Below, in pieces: positions 17,155 to 25,193 of a DNA stretch of 35,750 nucleotides. Below the pieces are notes generated by a model that saw only the letters and a program-made list of their open reading frames with translations, searched no databases and was not told the origin of the DNA. Each line of letters begins with the position of its first letter. Positions within the stretch are counted from its first letter, which is position 1. Made by a program: the position numbers and the translations under genes. The stretch comes from Bermanella sp. (GTDB lineage Bacteria; Pseudomonadota; Gammaproteobacteria; Pseudomonadales; Oceanobacteraceae). The stretch is taken from assembly GCA_002683575.1 (NCBI GenBank), contig NYTP01000016.1:8023-43772 (forward strand), read 5' to 3'.

Positions 17155-20100
17155 ATGATGGACTTTACGCTGGATCCGGCCAATATTCATGCTGATAAAG
17201 CCCCTGCCCTAAGGGCTCAGATTCAACAGCACTATTTATGTGATGAGCAGGATTACATCCAAGAATTACTGGACACCTTCCCTGATACTCAAAACGACGC
17301 TCTTACCGAATCGGTATCACAAACTATCGAGCTCATTCAAAAGCAAAATAGCCAATCTATTCTGCACAAACTCCTTCAAGAATATGACTTAAGCACAGAC
17401 GAAGGCATTACTTTAATGTGCCTAGCTGAGGCATTAATCCGCGTTCCAGATATTGCCACCGCTAATGACCTTTTGATTGACAAATTATCACAACGTGGTT
17501 GGCAGCATCATTTAAATAAAAGTGAATCTTTTTGGGTAAACGCAGCAAGCTGGGGGTTAGCCTTAAGTGGCAAGGTACTCAAGTCACGTAACCCTCAACC
17601 GAATGAAGCCATTACAGGCTTGGTTAACAAACTAACCCTTAATATTACCCGTGAGGCCATTGGTCGTGCGATACGTATCATGGGAGAGCAATTCATATTT
17701 GCGCAGAGTATCGAAGAAGCCATAGAGAACGGTCAGCACCTAGAATCAAAGCAGCAATGCTGCTCGTTCGATATGCTGGGCGAGCAAGCGCTAAGTGATG
17801 CCGATGCTCAGAAATATTATGACGCTTATTCTCATGCCATCGACATTGTGGCACAGGGCAATAAACGTAAAAAGAAATACACTGACAATATCTCAATCAA
17901 ATTATCCGCATTACACCCAAGATATGAGCCAAGCCAACAGCATAAGGCAATGCCCATTATTATTGACCGATTGTTAAATCTAGCGCGCAAAGCCCGAGCT
18001 GAGAATGTGCCTATTACCATCGACGCTGAAGAACAGTATCGCCTAGATATTTCACTGCAGATTTTTGAAACGGTACTGAGTCATCAAGATCTCGCCAATT
18101 GGGGGGACTTTGGTATTGTTGTTCAAGCTTATGGTAAGCGGGCATTAAGTTTATTGCATTGGCTATATGCGCTGGGTAATAAACTGCAAGTTAACATTCC
18201 GGTGCGCCTTGTAAAAGGCGCTTACTGGGATACAGAGATAAAATGGGCTCAACAACTGGGTTTATCTGAATATCCGGTATTTACCCAAAAGGCCAGTACC
18301 GATTTAAATTTCTTAGCCTGTTCACGGTTTTTATTAAATAATCAACAAAAATGGCTAAAACCCAAATTCGCTACCCATAATGCATGGACAGTGGAATTTA
18401 TTCTTAATCTGCAGTCACAAGTGCCGTTTGAATTTCAACGCTTACAAGGCATGGGTGAAGCCTTGTATGATCATGTTAACAAACAACACGGTATTACTTG
18501 TCGTATTTACTCACCCATAGGGTTACATCAAGAATTACTGCCCTACTTGGTTCGTCGTTTAATTGAAAACGGTGCAAATAGTTCGTTTGTATTTCAAGTG
18601 CATGATCCTCAAATCCCCATGCATTTATTAACTGAACACCCAGCTGATCATTTAATTCAATCCTCAATTATGAACCCGAACGTTCCTCTTCCGGGTGAAA
18701 TATTTGTTGATTATAGAAATAGCCATGGCGTAGAACTTGAGCATGATAAATTTTATCATCGCACCATGGACGCTGTACTTCCTTTTTTTGAAGAACATTA
18801 CGAAGCCAGCCCTATTATTAACGGCCAAGAGTTCAAGCATTGCCAACCTCGAGACTTACTCAGCCCCGTGGACAATCAACGCTTGGGCATGCTTTATCCA
18901 AGTGACGATATCGCCATTAATGCTTGCTGCGAATTATTAAAAAATCCCGCGCCGGTGTTTGCAGACCTAGAGACATTAACAAATTGCGTTGAGCGCATTG
19001 CAGATGTTTTATACAAACACCGCTTCGAATTAATCTTTTTATGCATGCAAGAGGCCGGGAAAACATTACAAAATGCGTTAGATGAAGTACGTGAAGCCAT
19101 GGACTTTTGCCGGTATTACGCAAGACAAGCACAAAAGAATTTTGCTGATCCAGCAATCCTTGATTCCGTAACAGGCGAAGAGAATTTATTACAGTATCGC
19201 CCACGAGGTACCGTCCTGTGCATCAGTCCTTGGAACTTCCCATTAGCAACCTTTGTTGGTCAAATTTGTGCGGCATTGGCCTGCGGTAACCGCGTAATCG
19301 CTAAGCCTGCACAACAAACCAGCATAACCGCTCAACGTGCCGTTGAGATCATGTATCAAGCCGGCATTAGTCAAGAGCAGCTCATATTCTTACCCGGTGA
19401 TGGTGAAAAGATTTGCCGTACTTTGGTAAATCAGCAACTCATCGACATGGTATGTTTTACTGGCTCAACACAGGTCGCAAAAACCATACAGCAATGGCTA
19501 TTAAAAGACTGTGAAAAATTCATACCCTTCCTGGCTGAAACCGGTGGTCAAAATGTCATGTTAGCCGACAGTACATCACTGATTGACCAACTCATCCCTG
19601 ATGTCATTGATTCTGCATTTGATAGCTCAGGACAGCGTTGCTCTGCTTTACGTGTTTTGTTTATCCAAAAAGATATTAAAGACGTGTTTTATCAAGCACT
19701 ACGTGGACGTCTAGCCGTATTAAACATTGAATCACCGTTTTTACGTGATACCGACTTCGGCCCACTCATTGATGACCATGCAAAACAAAAACTCAATGAG
19801 CACATAAAATGGCTAGACGAACACGCTAAACTGATTGCAGAGGTGAAACTACCCGAGCAGTTACCGAGTGAATTATATTTAGCCCCATGCGTATATGAAA
19901 TTGAAGACTTCTCACAATTAACACAAGAAAACTTTGGCCCTATTCTTCATGTTATTCCATTTGATCATGATGAGCTTGATGAAAAAATCAAACAAATCAA
20001 TGACAGTGGCTATGGCTTAACCCTCGGGGTACATAGCCGAAACCAACGCTGGATTGATTACATTATCGACCATGCCATTGTGGGCAATATTTATATTAAT

Positions 20101-20268
20101 CGTAATATGATTGGCGCAAAAGTTGGCTCACAACCATTCGGCGGTCATGGTTTGTCCGGTACAGGACCAAAAACAGGGGGGCCAAATTATGTGCACGCTT
20201 TTGTTAAGGAATACACTATCACTACCAATACATCTGCATTCGGTGGCAACCAAGAGCTACTAAGCTGA
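17155..20268 (+). CDS. putA: Bifunctional proline dehydrogenase / L-glutamate-gamma-semialdehyde dehydrogenase
   Basis: A 1037-residue PutA. It oxidises proline to P5C with FAD and then glutamate semialdehyde to glutamate with NAD+, at the inner face of the membrane, passing electrons to quinone. The PRODH barrel lies at about 190-490 (with TIDAEEQYRLD, VRLVKGAYWDTEIKWA and a C-terminal VRRLIENGANSSFV segment). The aldehyde dehydrogenase lies at about 560-1030, with catalytic Glu795 (AETGGQN) and Cys829 (SGQRCSALR), the usual 34 residues apart. At 1037 residues it lacks the N-terminal ribbon-helix-helix of E. coli PutA (1320), so it is a short type A enzyme that cannot repress its own gene. 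AAGGA 7 bases before the ATG fixes the start. No putP or regulator adjoins it. Confidence 0.96.
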   Translation: MMDFTLDPANIHADKAPALRAQIQQHYLCDEQDYIQELLDTFPDTQNDALTESVSQTIELIQKQNSQSILHKLLQEYDLSTDEGITLMCLAEALIRVPDIATANDLLIDKLSQRGWQHHLNKSESFWVNAASWGLALSGKVLKSRNPQPNEAITGLVNKLTLNITREAIGRAIRIMGEQFIFAQSIEEAIENGQHLESKQQCCSFDMLGEQALSDADAQKYYDAYSHAIDIVAQGNKRKKKYTDNISIKLSALHPRYEPSQQHKAMPIIIDRLLNLARKARAENVPITIDAEEQYRLDISLQIFETVLSHQDLANWGDFGIVVQAYGKRALSLLHWLYALGNKLQVNIPVRLVKGAYWDTEIKWAQQLGLSEYPVFTQKASTDLNFLACSRFLLNNQQKWLKPKFATHNAWTVEFILNLQSQVPFEFQRLQGMGEALYDHVNKQHGITCRIYSPIGLHQELLPYLVRRLIENGANSSFVFQVHDPQIPMHLLTEHPADHLIQSSIMNPNVPLPGEIFVDYRNSHGVELEHDKFYHRTMDAVLPFFEEHYEASPIINGQEFKHCQPRDLLSPVDNQRLGMLYPSDDIAINACCELLKNPAPVFADLETLTNCVERIADVLYKHRFELIFLCMQEAGKTLQNALDEVREAMDFCRYYARQAQKNFADPAILDSVTGEENLLQYRPRGTVLCISPWNFPLATFVGQICAALACGNRVIAKPAQQTSITAQRAVEIMYQAGISQEQLIFLPGDGEKICRTLVNQQLIDMVCFTGSTQVAKTIQQWLLKDCEKFIPFLAETGGQNVMLADSTSLIDQLIPDVIDSAFDSSGQRCSALRVLFIQKDIKDVFYQALRGRLAVLNIESPFLRDTDFGPLIDDHAKQKLNEHIKWLDEHAKLIAEVKLPEQLPSELYLAPCVYEIEDFSQLTQENFGPILHVIPFDHDELDEKIKQINDSGYGLTLGVHSRNQRWIDYIIDHAIVGNIYINRNMIGAKVGSQPFGGHGLSGTGPKTGGPNYVHAFVKEYTITTNTSAFGGNQELLS

Positions 20269-20282
20269 CGAGCAAGCCAAAA

Positions 20283-20311
20283 AAAACGCCAAGAGATCAT
20301 CTTGGCGTTTT
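20283..20311. terminator. Bidirectional rho-independent terminator between putA and the START gene
   Basis: AAAACGCCAAGA and its complement form a 12-bp stem with a 5-base loop, flanked by an A run on one side and TTTT on the other. It lies between the convergent ends of putA (20268) and the START-domain gene (20335) and suits both. Confidence 0.88.
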
Positions 20312-20334
20312 AAATTACTCAGCAGTAAATATGA

Positions 20335-21063
20335 TTATTCTGAAACAATCCCTTCACCTGCTAATTCTTCATTAACCAGTTCTTGCGCAACTGACTGGCT
20401 TGCTTTCATAGCTGTTTCAATAAATGCATAGGTTTTGTTTTGGTACTGTTCTTCTTGCACCTTGTCATGCAAATTTGTGAGCGTTTCCATAGGTGTTTCA
20501 ACCACAATTGCGTTCACTAACCAGTCTGGTAATGACCCACCAGGATTTGCATGTACTTGGTAAACCACTTCCACAATACCCTCATCTTGAGGTGTAAACG
20601 TCCATGCGCCATCTACACTTGGCATACGTACAAAGTCTTCATCGACATTGCCATAATCAGGCTCTGCTTTAATTGATGATGTAACCACACCATTAGCATC
20701 AGCCGTCATAATAGAACGAATATACGTATCACGATTGGTCACAGGCCAAGGGGCTTCATTCACGGTATAAATAACCGTTTCTTCATCACTCACGCGTTCT
20801 TTTACATCAAACACAATAACGTTATGCATCCAGCTTGTAGCTTGCGGGTCATCTTTTAAAAGAGCCACAAACGCATTCACACTGGCCTTAATATGAGTAA
20901 CACCTTTGAACTCTTTTAGCTCAGAGCCTTCAACTTCACGGGTAAACACCTTGATGTCTTTATCTTCATCATGGGCTTCTAATTGCCAAGGGCTGACATC
21001 CGCAAGGCTTAATTGACTAAGAGAAAGTAACGCGGCACTGGCCAGAATTGTTAACCGTTTCAT
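20335..21063 (-). CDS. Exported START-domain lipid-binding protein
   Basis: A 242-residue protein with a signal peptide to about residue 21 (LSLSQLSLA) and a START-type lipid-binding fold over the rest. The START-like pattern is seen in WQLEAHDEDKDIKVFTREV, a LKEFKGVTHI strand, WPVTNRDTYIRS and the C-terminal helix LPDWLVNAIVVETPMETLTNL. The WPVTNRD motif is characteristic of bacterial START proteins. These bind hydrophobic ligands such as sterols or lipids; here the protein would act in the periplasm or be secreted. GAGGA 6 bases before the ATG supports the start. It lies downstream of bolA on the same strand, 103 bases on. Confidence 0.83.
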   Translation of the reverse strand: MKRLTILASAALLSLSQLSLADVSPWQLEAHDEDKDIKVFTREVEGSELKEFKGVTHIKASVNAFVALLKDDPQATSWMHNVIVFDVKERVSDEETVIYTVNEAPWPVTNRDTYIRSIMTADANGVVTSSIKAEPDYGNVDEDFVRMPSVDGAWTFTPQDEGIVEVVYQVHANPGGSLPDWLVNAIVVETPMETLTNLHDKVQEEQYQNKTYAFIETAMKASQSVAQELVNEELAGEGIVSE

Positions 21064-21166
21064 TTATTATCCTCATTATTAACGGTGCGTGGAGTCAGCA
21101 GTATACCTATCAAGACTCACCTAACAATGACCAAAGGCGCACACTTGCCTGTCAATTGCGCCAATA

Positions 21167-21478
21167 CTACTTACCGTTTCCGCCTAAACAATTTGGGGAA
21201 TCCGGTATCCCTTGTGCAGCTTGCCAAGTCTGTGGGTTATAAGTATGCAAGGCCAGCGCATGCACCGAGCCAGCCAGCTCGTCCGCCAAAACCTGATAGA
21301 CCGCTTGGTGTTGCTTAACTTTGTTAAGGTCATCAAATTCATGCGTAACCAGTACCACCTTAAAGTGAGTCTCTGAATCTTTAGGCACATTATGCATATG
21401 GCTTTCATTCTCAACCTGAAGATGCATGGGTTTGAAGGCTTGATCGAGTTTTAGCTTTATTTGTTGTTCAACCATCAT
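21167..21478 (-). CDS. bolA: BolA family protein
   Basis: A 103-residue BolA, matching the 105 residues of E. coli BolA. It has the family block ESHMHNVPKDSETHFKVVLVTHEF and the VHALALHTYNPQTW C-terminus with the conserved His that binds Fe-S clusters with monothiol glutaredoxins. BolA acts in iron-sulfur trafficking and in cell-shape and biofilm control. AAGGAG 8 bases before the ATG at 21478 fixes the start, though a second ATG follows at once. It diverges from the acidic-tailed protein gene, with a TATAAT (21507-21512 on the minus strand) suited to its promoter. Confidence 0.93.
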   Translation of the reverse strand: MMVEQQIKLKLDQAFKPMHLQVENESHMHNVPKDSETHFKVVLVTHEFDDLNKVKQHQAVYQVLADELAGSVHALALHTYNPQTWQAAQGIPDSPNCLGGNGK

Positions 21479-21506
21479 GACTATTACTCCTTAAAAATAA
21501 TAAAAA

Positions 21507-21512
21507 ATTATA
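21507..21512 (-). promoter_or_regulatory. -10 box of the bolA promoter
   Basis: Reading leftward, TATAAT occurs about 29 bases before the bolA start, with AAGGAG in between. No good -35 box stands 17 bases upstream, so the promoter may need an activator or another sigma factor. Confidence 0.4.
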
Positions 21513-21557
21513 CCCATTACACACAGCAAAAACCATGTATGGATATACAGATTCACA

Positions 21558-21586
21558 TTGACGAAGGCTTTTTAGGCATGTATAAA
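21558..21586 (+). promoter_or_regulatory. Strong sigma-70 promoter of the acidic-tailed protein gene
   Basis: TTGACG at 21558-21563 and TATAAA at 21581-21586 are separated by exactly 17 bases, giving a near-consensus promoter with a ~20-base leader before the ATG at 21616. GAGGTG stands about 6 bases before the ATG. This predicts steady high expression. Confidence 0.72.
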
Positions 21587-21615
21587 TTAGCTCAAATTAA
21601 GCAAGAGGTGACAGC

Positions 21616-22209
21616 ATGAGCAAGGCGCAATCATTAATCGAACAGTTTTACCAAGAAGAACAAGAGCGCATTGCGCAAGAATCCACCTTCACCCCTGTTG
21701 ATGTAAGTGTAAGCAGTGCCGATATGGCCATGATTAACACGATCTCTAAACGATTCAACAAAGATAAAAACCAACTCGTACGCGAAGCGCTTAGCCAGGC
21801 TATCCTTGATATGTTCAGCGCGCTGGAGCCTGTAGAACGAAAGATGCTGGCCAAGGACGCTGATGAATTAGCAAACAGCATCGCGGCCGAAATCGCCGAA
21901 GAACAGGGTTTAGATGCCCTAGAAGTTACCGGTACCAACTGGGTTGCACAAGATAAGCAATGCATCAAAGATGAGCGCAAAGCTGAAAAAGAGCAGCAAA
22001 AACAACAAGAAATGCTGGCACAGCAAATCTTAGCGGAACAACAGGCCAAAGCAGAGTCTGAAGAAAGCCCTGAGGCAGATGCCTTAACCGCTGGCACGCA
22101 AACGGACGAGTCTGACGTGGAAGCACCTTCACAAGACGCGCCCTTTGCTGAACAAGCCAACGCTGAAAACGAAGAAGATGCGCCAAGCAACAACTCTATC
22201 TTTGCTTAA
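21616..22209 (+). CDS. Unknown protein with RHH-like N-terminus and acidic, disordered tail
   Basis: I do not recognise a named family. Of 197 residues, ~25-70 (VDVSVSSADMAMINTISKRF ... LVREALSQAILDMF) read like a ribbon-helix-helix unit: one strand, then two helices with a NQLVREAL turn, as in Arc/MetJ-type DNA-binding proteins. Residues ~110-145 are a Lys/Glu/Gln-rich helix, probably a coiled coil. The last ~60 residues are acidic, Ser/Ala-rich and likely disordered. It has its own strong promoter and diverges from bolA. A DNA-binding or chromatin-associated role is possible, but the RHH assignment is by eye only. Confidence 0.68.
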   Translation: MSKAQSLIEQFYQEEQERIAQESTFTPVDVSVSSADMAMINTISKRFNKDKNQLVREALSQAILDMFSALEPVERKMLAKDADELANSIAAEIAEEQGLDALEVTGTNWVAQDKQCIKDERKAEKEQQKQQEMLAQQILAEQQAKAESEESPEADALTAGTQTDESDVEAPSQDAPFAEQANAENEEDAPSNNSIFA

Positions 22210-22226
22210 TTTTTAAGCAAAACCCT

Positions 22227-22254
22227 CAGATTGCCTTAGTTTTAAGGCAATCTG
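22227..22254 (+). terminator. Rho-independent-like terminator after the acidic-tailed protein gene
   Basis: A 12-bp stem (CAGATTGCCTTA and its complement) with a GTTT loop, 18 bases after the stop at 22209. The T run that follows is poor (CTTATTTCC). A smaller hairpin (TTGCTTAA/TTAAGCAA, 22202-22220) overlaps the stop codon just before it. Confidence 0.6.
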
Positions 22255-22331
22255 CTTATTTCCTTTCCCCACCTGCCATAACCCCGTAAAATAGCCGGCT
22301 TTCTGTTGTCTACATATTTATAGGATTCATC

Positions 22332-23285
22332 ATGGCTATTCAGTGGTTTCCCGGTCACATGCACCGAGCACGTAAGCAAATTACTGAGATGATGCCGCAA
22401 ATCGATCTTGTGATTGAAGTCCTAGATGCTCGCTTACCCTATTCAAGCGAAAACCCATTAGTGCCAGAACTAAGAGCCGGAAAAGCCTGCTTAAAGCTAC
22501 TTAACAAATCCGATCTAGCAGACCCTGAGCATACAAAAAAATGGCTCGATTACTTTAATGGCTTACCCAACACACGAGCCATGGCATTAACTGGACTAGA
22601 TAAAAAACAGGTTAAAGCCATTACACAATATTGCTTGAGCATGCTGCCAGAGCGAGCCGATAAAAAACAATCAATTCGCACCATGATCATGGGCATTCCC
22701 AATGTGGGCAAATCCACTTTAATCAATACACTGGCGGGTCGTACCGTGGCAAAAGCAGGTAACCTGCCTGCCTTAACACGACACCCACAGCAGATTAAAA
22801 TCAACGACGGTATTGTGCTATCGGATACTCCGGGCATTTTATGGCCAAAAATTCATAATATCAGCAGTGGTTTTCGCTTAGCCGCCAGCGGTGCCGTTCG
22901 TGACACAGCACTGGACTATTTCGAAGTGGCCGAATTCACCGGCAACATGATGCTTCAGCTTTATCCTCAAACCATACGCGAGCGCTATAAATTTACTGAC
23001 CTACCCACAACAGGTGAAGCGCTCATCGACGGCATTGGCCGTAAACGGGGCTGCCTACGTGCAGGTGGTGTGGTTGATATGCACAAAGCAGCAGAAATAC
23101 TGATTCACGAACTGCGCTCAGGCAAACTGGGCAAACTCACCTACGAAACCCCAGAAATGATGCTGGCTGAAGAAGAAGCGTTACGGATACAAGCTGAAGA
23201 GAAAGCCGCTGAAATAGAAGCAAAAAAACTAGCCGCTAAAAAAGGCACTCGCCAACAGAAGCCTGAAAGTCCAGACGCTCAATAA
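22332..23285 (+). CDS. ylqF: Ribosome biogenesis GTPase YlqF/RbgA
   Basis: A 317-residue circularly permuted GTPase. G4 (NKSD, 58-61) precedes G1 (GIPNVGKST, 121-129) and G3 (DTPG, 165-168), the order that defines the YlqF/RbgA/YjeQ group. The N-terminal WFPGHMHRARKQI is the YlqF signature, and a C-terminal ~80-residue domain with LPTTGEALIDGIGRKRGCL contacts the ribosome in RbgA. RbgA completes 50S subunit assembly in Bacillus; proteobacterial homologues are presumed similar. The last ~35 residues are a Glu/Ala/Lys-rich tail. The gene stands alone and ends at a long hairpin. Confidence 0.94.
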   Translation: MAIQWFPGHMHRARKQITEMMPQIDLVIEVLDARLPYSSENPLVPELRAGKACLKLLNKSDLADPEHTKKWLDYFNGLPNTRAMALTGLDKKQVKAITQYCLSMLPERADKKQSIRTMIMGIPNVGKSTLINTLAGRTVAKAGNLPALTRHPQQIKINDGIVLSDTPGILWPKIHNISSGFRLAASGAVRDTALDYFEVAEFTGNMMLQLYPQTIRERYKFTDLPTTGEALIDGIGRKRGCLRAGGVVDMHKAAEILIHELRSGKLGKLTYETPEMMLAEEEALRIQAEEKAAEIEAKKLAAKKGTRQQKPESPDAQ

Positions 23286-23320
23286 TCATTTTTTCTGTGA
23301 GTAGCTAACTGGATCGCACA

Positions 23321-23353
23321 AACAAAAAAAGCCGCTAAGCGGCTTTTTTTGTT
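23321..23353. terminator. Strong bidirectional terminator
   Basis: A 15-bp inverted repeat with a 3-base TAA loop: GC core GCCGC/GCGGC flanked by seven A and seven T. It lies between the convergent GTPase gene (ends 23285) and DUF695-like gene (ends 23377) and serves both. Confidence 0.93.
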
Positions 23354-23376
23354 TCGATGTTATTAGGATAGGTAAA

Positions 23377-23811
23377 TTATTGTGTTTTGATGGCATCACG
23401 CAATTGAGTAAAGATATCCCACTTTGTATCTTCTTCCGCCACAATCTTAATGGGGTATAAACCCGTATCGGTAGGAATAGAATTTAAATCAGCCTGCAAT
23501 TGTGTTGTGTCTTTTGCGTATAAAATCCATTGGTTCACCCCTTGGCACATAATCACCATGACAACCAAGGCATGAGCGTCTTTTTCTATGGCGCCCATCA
23601 ATTTTTGATTAAAATCATCAATGAAAACTAATTCTTTATTGCTAGGGTAACCGGTTTCAGGGTCAACATCCGCAGCGCTCCAAGAAATCTGCACGCACTG
23701 GTTAAATTCACCAGATGCCAATTCTGCATCCAGTTCATCACGGTAACGAATGGTAATAGGCTCATCATTTAGCGTGCCGTCTGCCAGCACCCAACGGTTT
23801 GAAAACGCCAT
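23377..23811 (-). CDS. DUF695-like protein
   Basis: A 144-residue cytoplasmic protein without signal peptide. It resembles DUF695: an early block WVLADGTLNDEPITIRYRDEL, a middle strand-helix section with LVVMVIMCQGVNQWILYAKD, where the WxLY strand is typical, and a late YPIKIVAEEDTKWDIF, matching the family's 'P ... EDPxW' end. The function of the family is unknown. The gene is monocistronic and convergent with the GTPase gene. The ATG at 23811 starts with MAFSNRW; no better alternative is seen. Family assignment is from pattern memory and only moderately sure. Confidence 0.65.
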   Translation of the reverse strand: MAFSNRWVLADGTLNDEPITIRYRDELDAELASGEFNQCVQISWSAADVDPETGYPSNKELVFIDDFNQKLMGAIEKDAHALVVMVIMCQGVNQWILYAKDTTQLQADLNSIPTDTGLYPIKIVAEEDTKWDIFTQLRDAIKTQ

Positions 23812-23909
23812 ATGCCTTCCCTGCTTTTATTCTTTGATACGCTTAAAGCTAGCAGAGTATAAGTAAAATGCACAAGAACACCGGTTCTTATGGCTATTTA
23901 TATCCAAAC

Positions 23910-24764
23910 TTAGCGTATAGGGATCTTTAGGAACCGCCTACCCTGCTCATCGGTACTGGGCAAATGACCTGCGCGCACGTTGACCTGTAAGCTGGGTAGA
24001 ATCAAGCGAGGTGCGGCTAAGTTTTCATCTCGTGCTTCACGTTTAGCGACAAACTCAGATTCACTGACCCCTTGCGACACATGAATATTATCGCGTTTTT
24101 GCTCAGCCACGCTGACAACCGACCTTACATCGCGTCCATTGGGTGGATAATCATGACACATATGCAACTGAGCATCATCGCCAAGAGCAAAGATCGATTG
24201 AATTGAGCGATATAACTGAATCGCGTCCCCACCTGGAAAATCACACCGTGCGGTACCAATATCGGGCATGAATAAGGTATCCCCCACAAACACATGCACA
24301 CTTTCATTTGGCGCACGCACAACATAACTCAGACATGCCGGAGTATGACCAGGGGTTGCTAACGCTTGAATAGTAACTTCACCCAGTTCCAAAACATCCC
24401 CTGCCGATAGCAAGCCATCAAACAAGGCCTCTTGCTGGCTATTAATGGCAAATACCTGATCAAAATGTGCCTGGACTTGTGATACTTTATCGCCAATCAA
24501 GATACGACCACCCAGCTGTTGTTTTATATGCTGCGCTGCGCTTAGGTGATCGGCATGCACATGGGTCTCTAAGATAAAGAGCACCTTCAATCCAAGGCTG
24601 TTAACCCTAGCAATGACATCATCTGCAAAGATGAAGCTGGTTTGACCGGAATTGGCTTTATAATCCATTACGGGATCAATAATAGCCGCCTGCAAGGTCA
24701 TCTCATCATAAAGGATATGGCAAAATGACTGAGTATCTTGATGATAAAAGCTTTCGATCTGCAT
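23910..24764 (-). CDS. Persulfide dioxygenase-like MBL-fold protein (ETHE1/Blh type)
   Basis: A 284-residue enzyme of the ETHE1/Blh branch of the MBL fold. THVHADHL gives the family HxHxDH motif; the likely mono-iron ligands His68, His140 (TPGH) and Asp162 (VGDTLF) match the 2-His-1-Asp triad of ETHE1. DIGTARCDFPGGD and HMCHDYPPNGR are the two motifs of the Blh subgroup. ETHE1 oxidises glutathione persulfide to sulfite in H2S detoxification. Unlike Blh of Xylella and Agrobacterium, it has no fused N-terminal DUF442 domain, and no rhodanese domain. It diverges from an ArsR regulator of the BigR/SqrR type and a SulP transporter gene. AGGA 8 bases before the ATG fixes the start. Confidence 0.88.
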   Translation of the reverse strand: MQIESFYHQDTQSFCHILYDEMTLQAAIIDPVMDYKANSGQTSFIFADDVIARVNSLGLKVLFILETHVHADHLSAAQHIKQQLGGRILIGDKVSQVQAHFDQVFAINSQQEALFDGLLSAGDVLELGEVTIQALATPGHTPACLSYVVRAPNESVHVFVGDTLFMPDIGTARCDFPGGDAIQLYRSIQSIFALGDDAQLHMCHDYPPNGRDVRSVVSVAEQKRDNIHVSQGVSESEFVAKREARDENLAAPRLILPSLQVNVRAGHLPSTDEQGRRFLKIPIR

Positions 24765-24809
24765 GCTTTATCCTTGTATAAAAAATGAATAAGACTACAT
24801 TAGCAAAAT

Positions 24810-24849
24810 CTAATTTAGCTTTCATTAAATATTGTGTTAAATTTAGAAT
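24810..24849. promoter_or_regulatory. Overlapping divergent promoters and likely BigR-type operator
   Basis: The 109-base divergent region holds CTAATTTAG (24810-24818, a 9-bp palindrome) and a second AATTTAG at 24840-24846. Leftward, TTAACA (plus 24835-24840) and TAAATT (plus 24812-24817) are 17 bases apart. Rightward, TTCATT (24821-24826) and TAGAAT (24844-24849) are also 17 apart. A repressor on the AATTTAG repeats would block both promoters at once, as expected for a BigR/SqrR-type regulator. The promoter calls are inference. Confidence 0.42.
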
Positions 24850-24873
24850 AGCTCATCTACTTCCGAGGAAGCC

Positions 24874-25191
24874 ATGGAAACATTCCCCATTGCTCAAGAA
24901 ATGAAGGCTCACGCCACCGAGGCGTCTCAATTGCTAAAAGCCTTGGCGAACGAAAACCGCCTGATGATTTTATGCTCATTGGCTCAAGGCGAATTGAATG
25001 TTAGCCAATTAAACGATCGTCTCGATTTAAGCCAGTCTGCATTGAGTCAGCATTTGGCCTGGTTACGCCGTGAAAACCTGGTGAACACCCGCCGAGATGC
25101 GCAAACCATTTTTTATTCACTGCAAGGCTCAAAAGCCAAAGAAGTGATCGAAGTATTGCAGTCTATCTACTGCGCTGACCTTGCGAAGTAA
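24874..25191 (+). CDS. ArsR-family sulfide/persulfide-responsive regulator (BigR/SqrR type)
   Basis: A 105-residue winged-helix repressor of the ArsR family. The recognition helix region reads LSQSALSQHLAWLRREN and the wing RRDAQTIFYSL. It has only two Cys: Cys34 in LMILCSL and Cys100 in SIYC, 66 residues apart. SqrR (Cys41/Cys107) and BigR (Cys42/Cys108) have the same spacing, where the pair forms a tetrasulfide or disulfide in response to persulfide and so leaves DNA. The metal-binding motif of ArsR/SmtB sensors (CxC) is absent. It diverges from the dioxygenase-like gene and is followed 2 bases on by a SulP gene. GAGGA before the ATG supports the start. Confidence 0.88.
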   Translation: METFPIAQEMKAHATEASQLLKALANENRLMILCSLAQGELNVSQLNDRLDLSQSALSQHLAWLRRENLVNTRRDAQTIFYSLQGSKAKEVIEVLQSIYCADLAK

Positions 25192-25193
25192 CT

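Noticed and set aside
21648-22193. 181-codon leftward open frame rich in Ser, Ala and Cys
   Set aside because: It is the antisense of the acidic-tailed protein gene, which has a strong promoter and ribosome site; the odd composition is what the antisense of Glu/Ala/Gln-rich codons gives.
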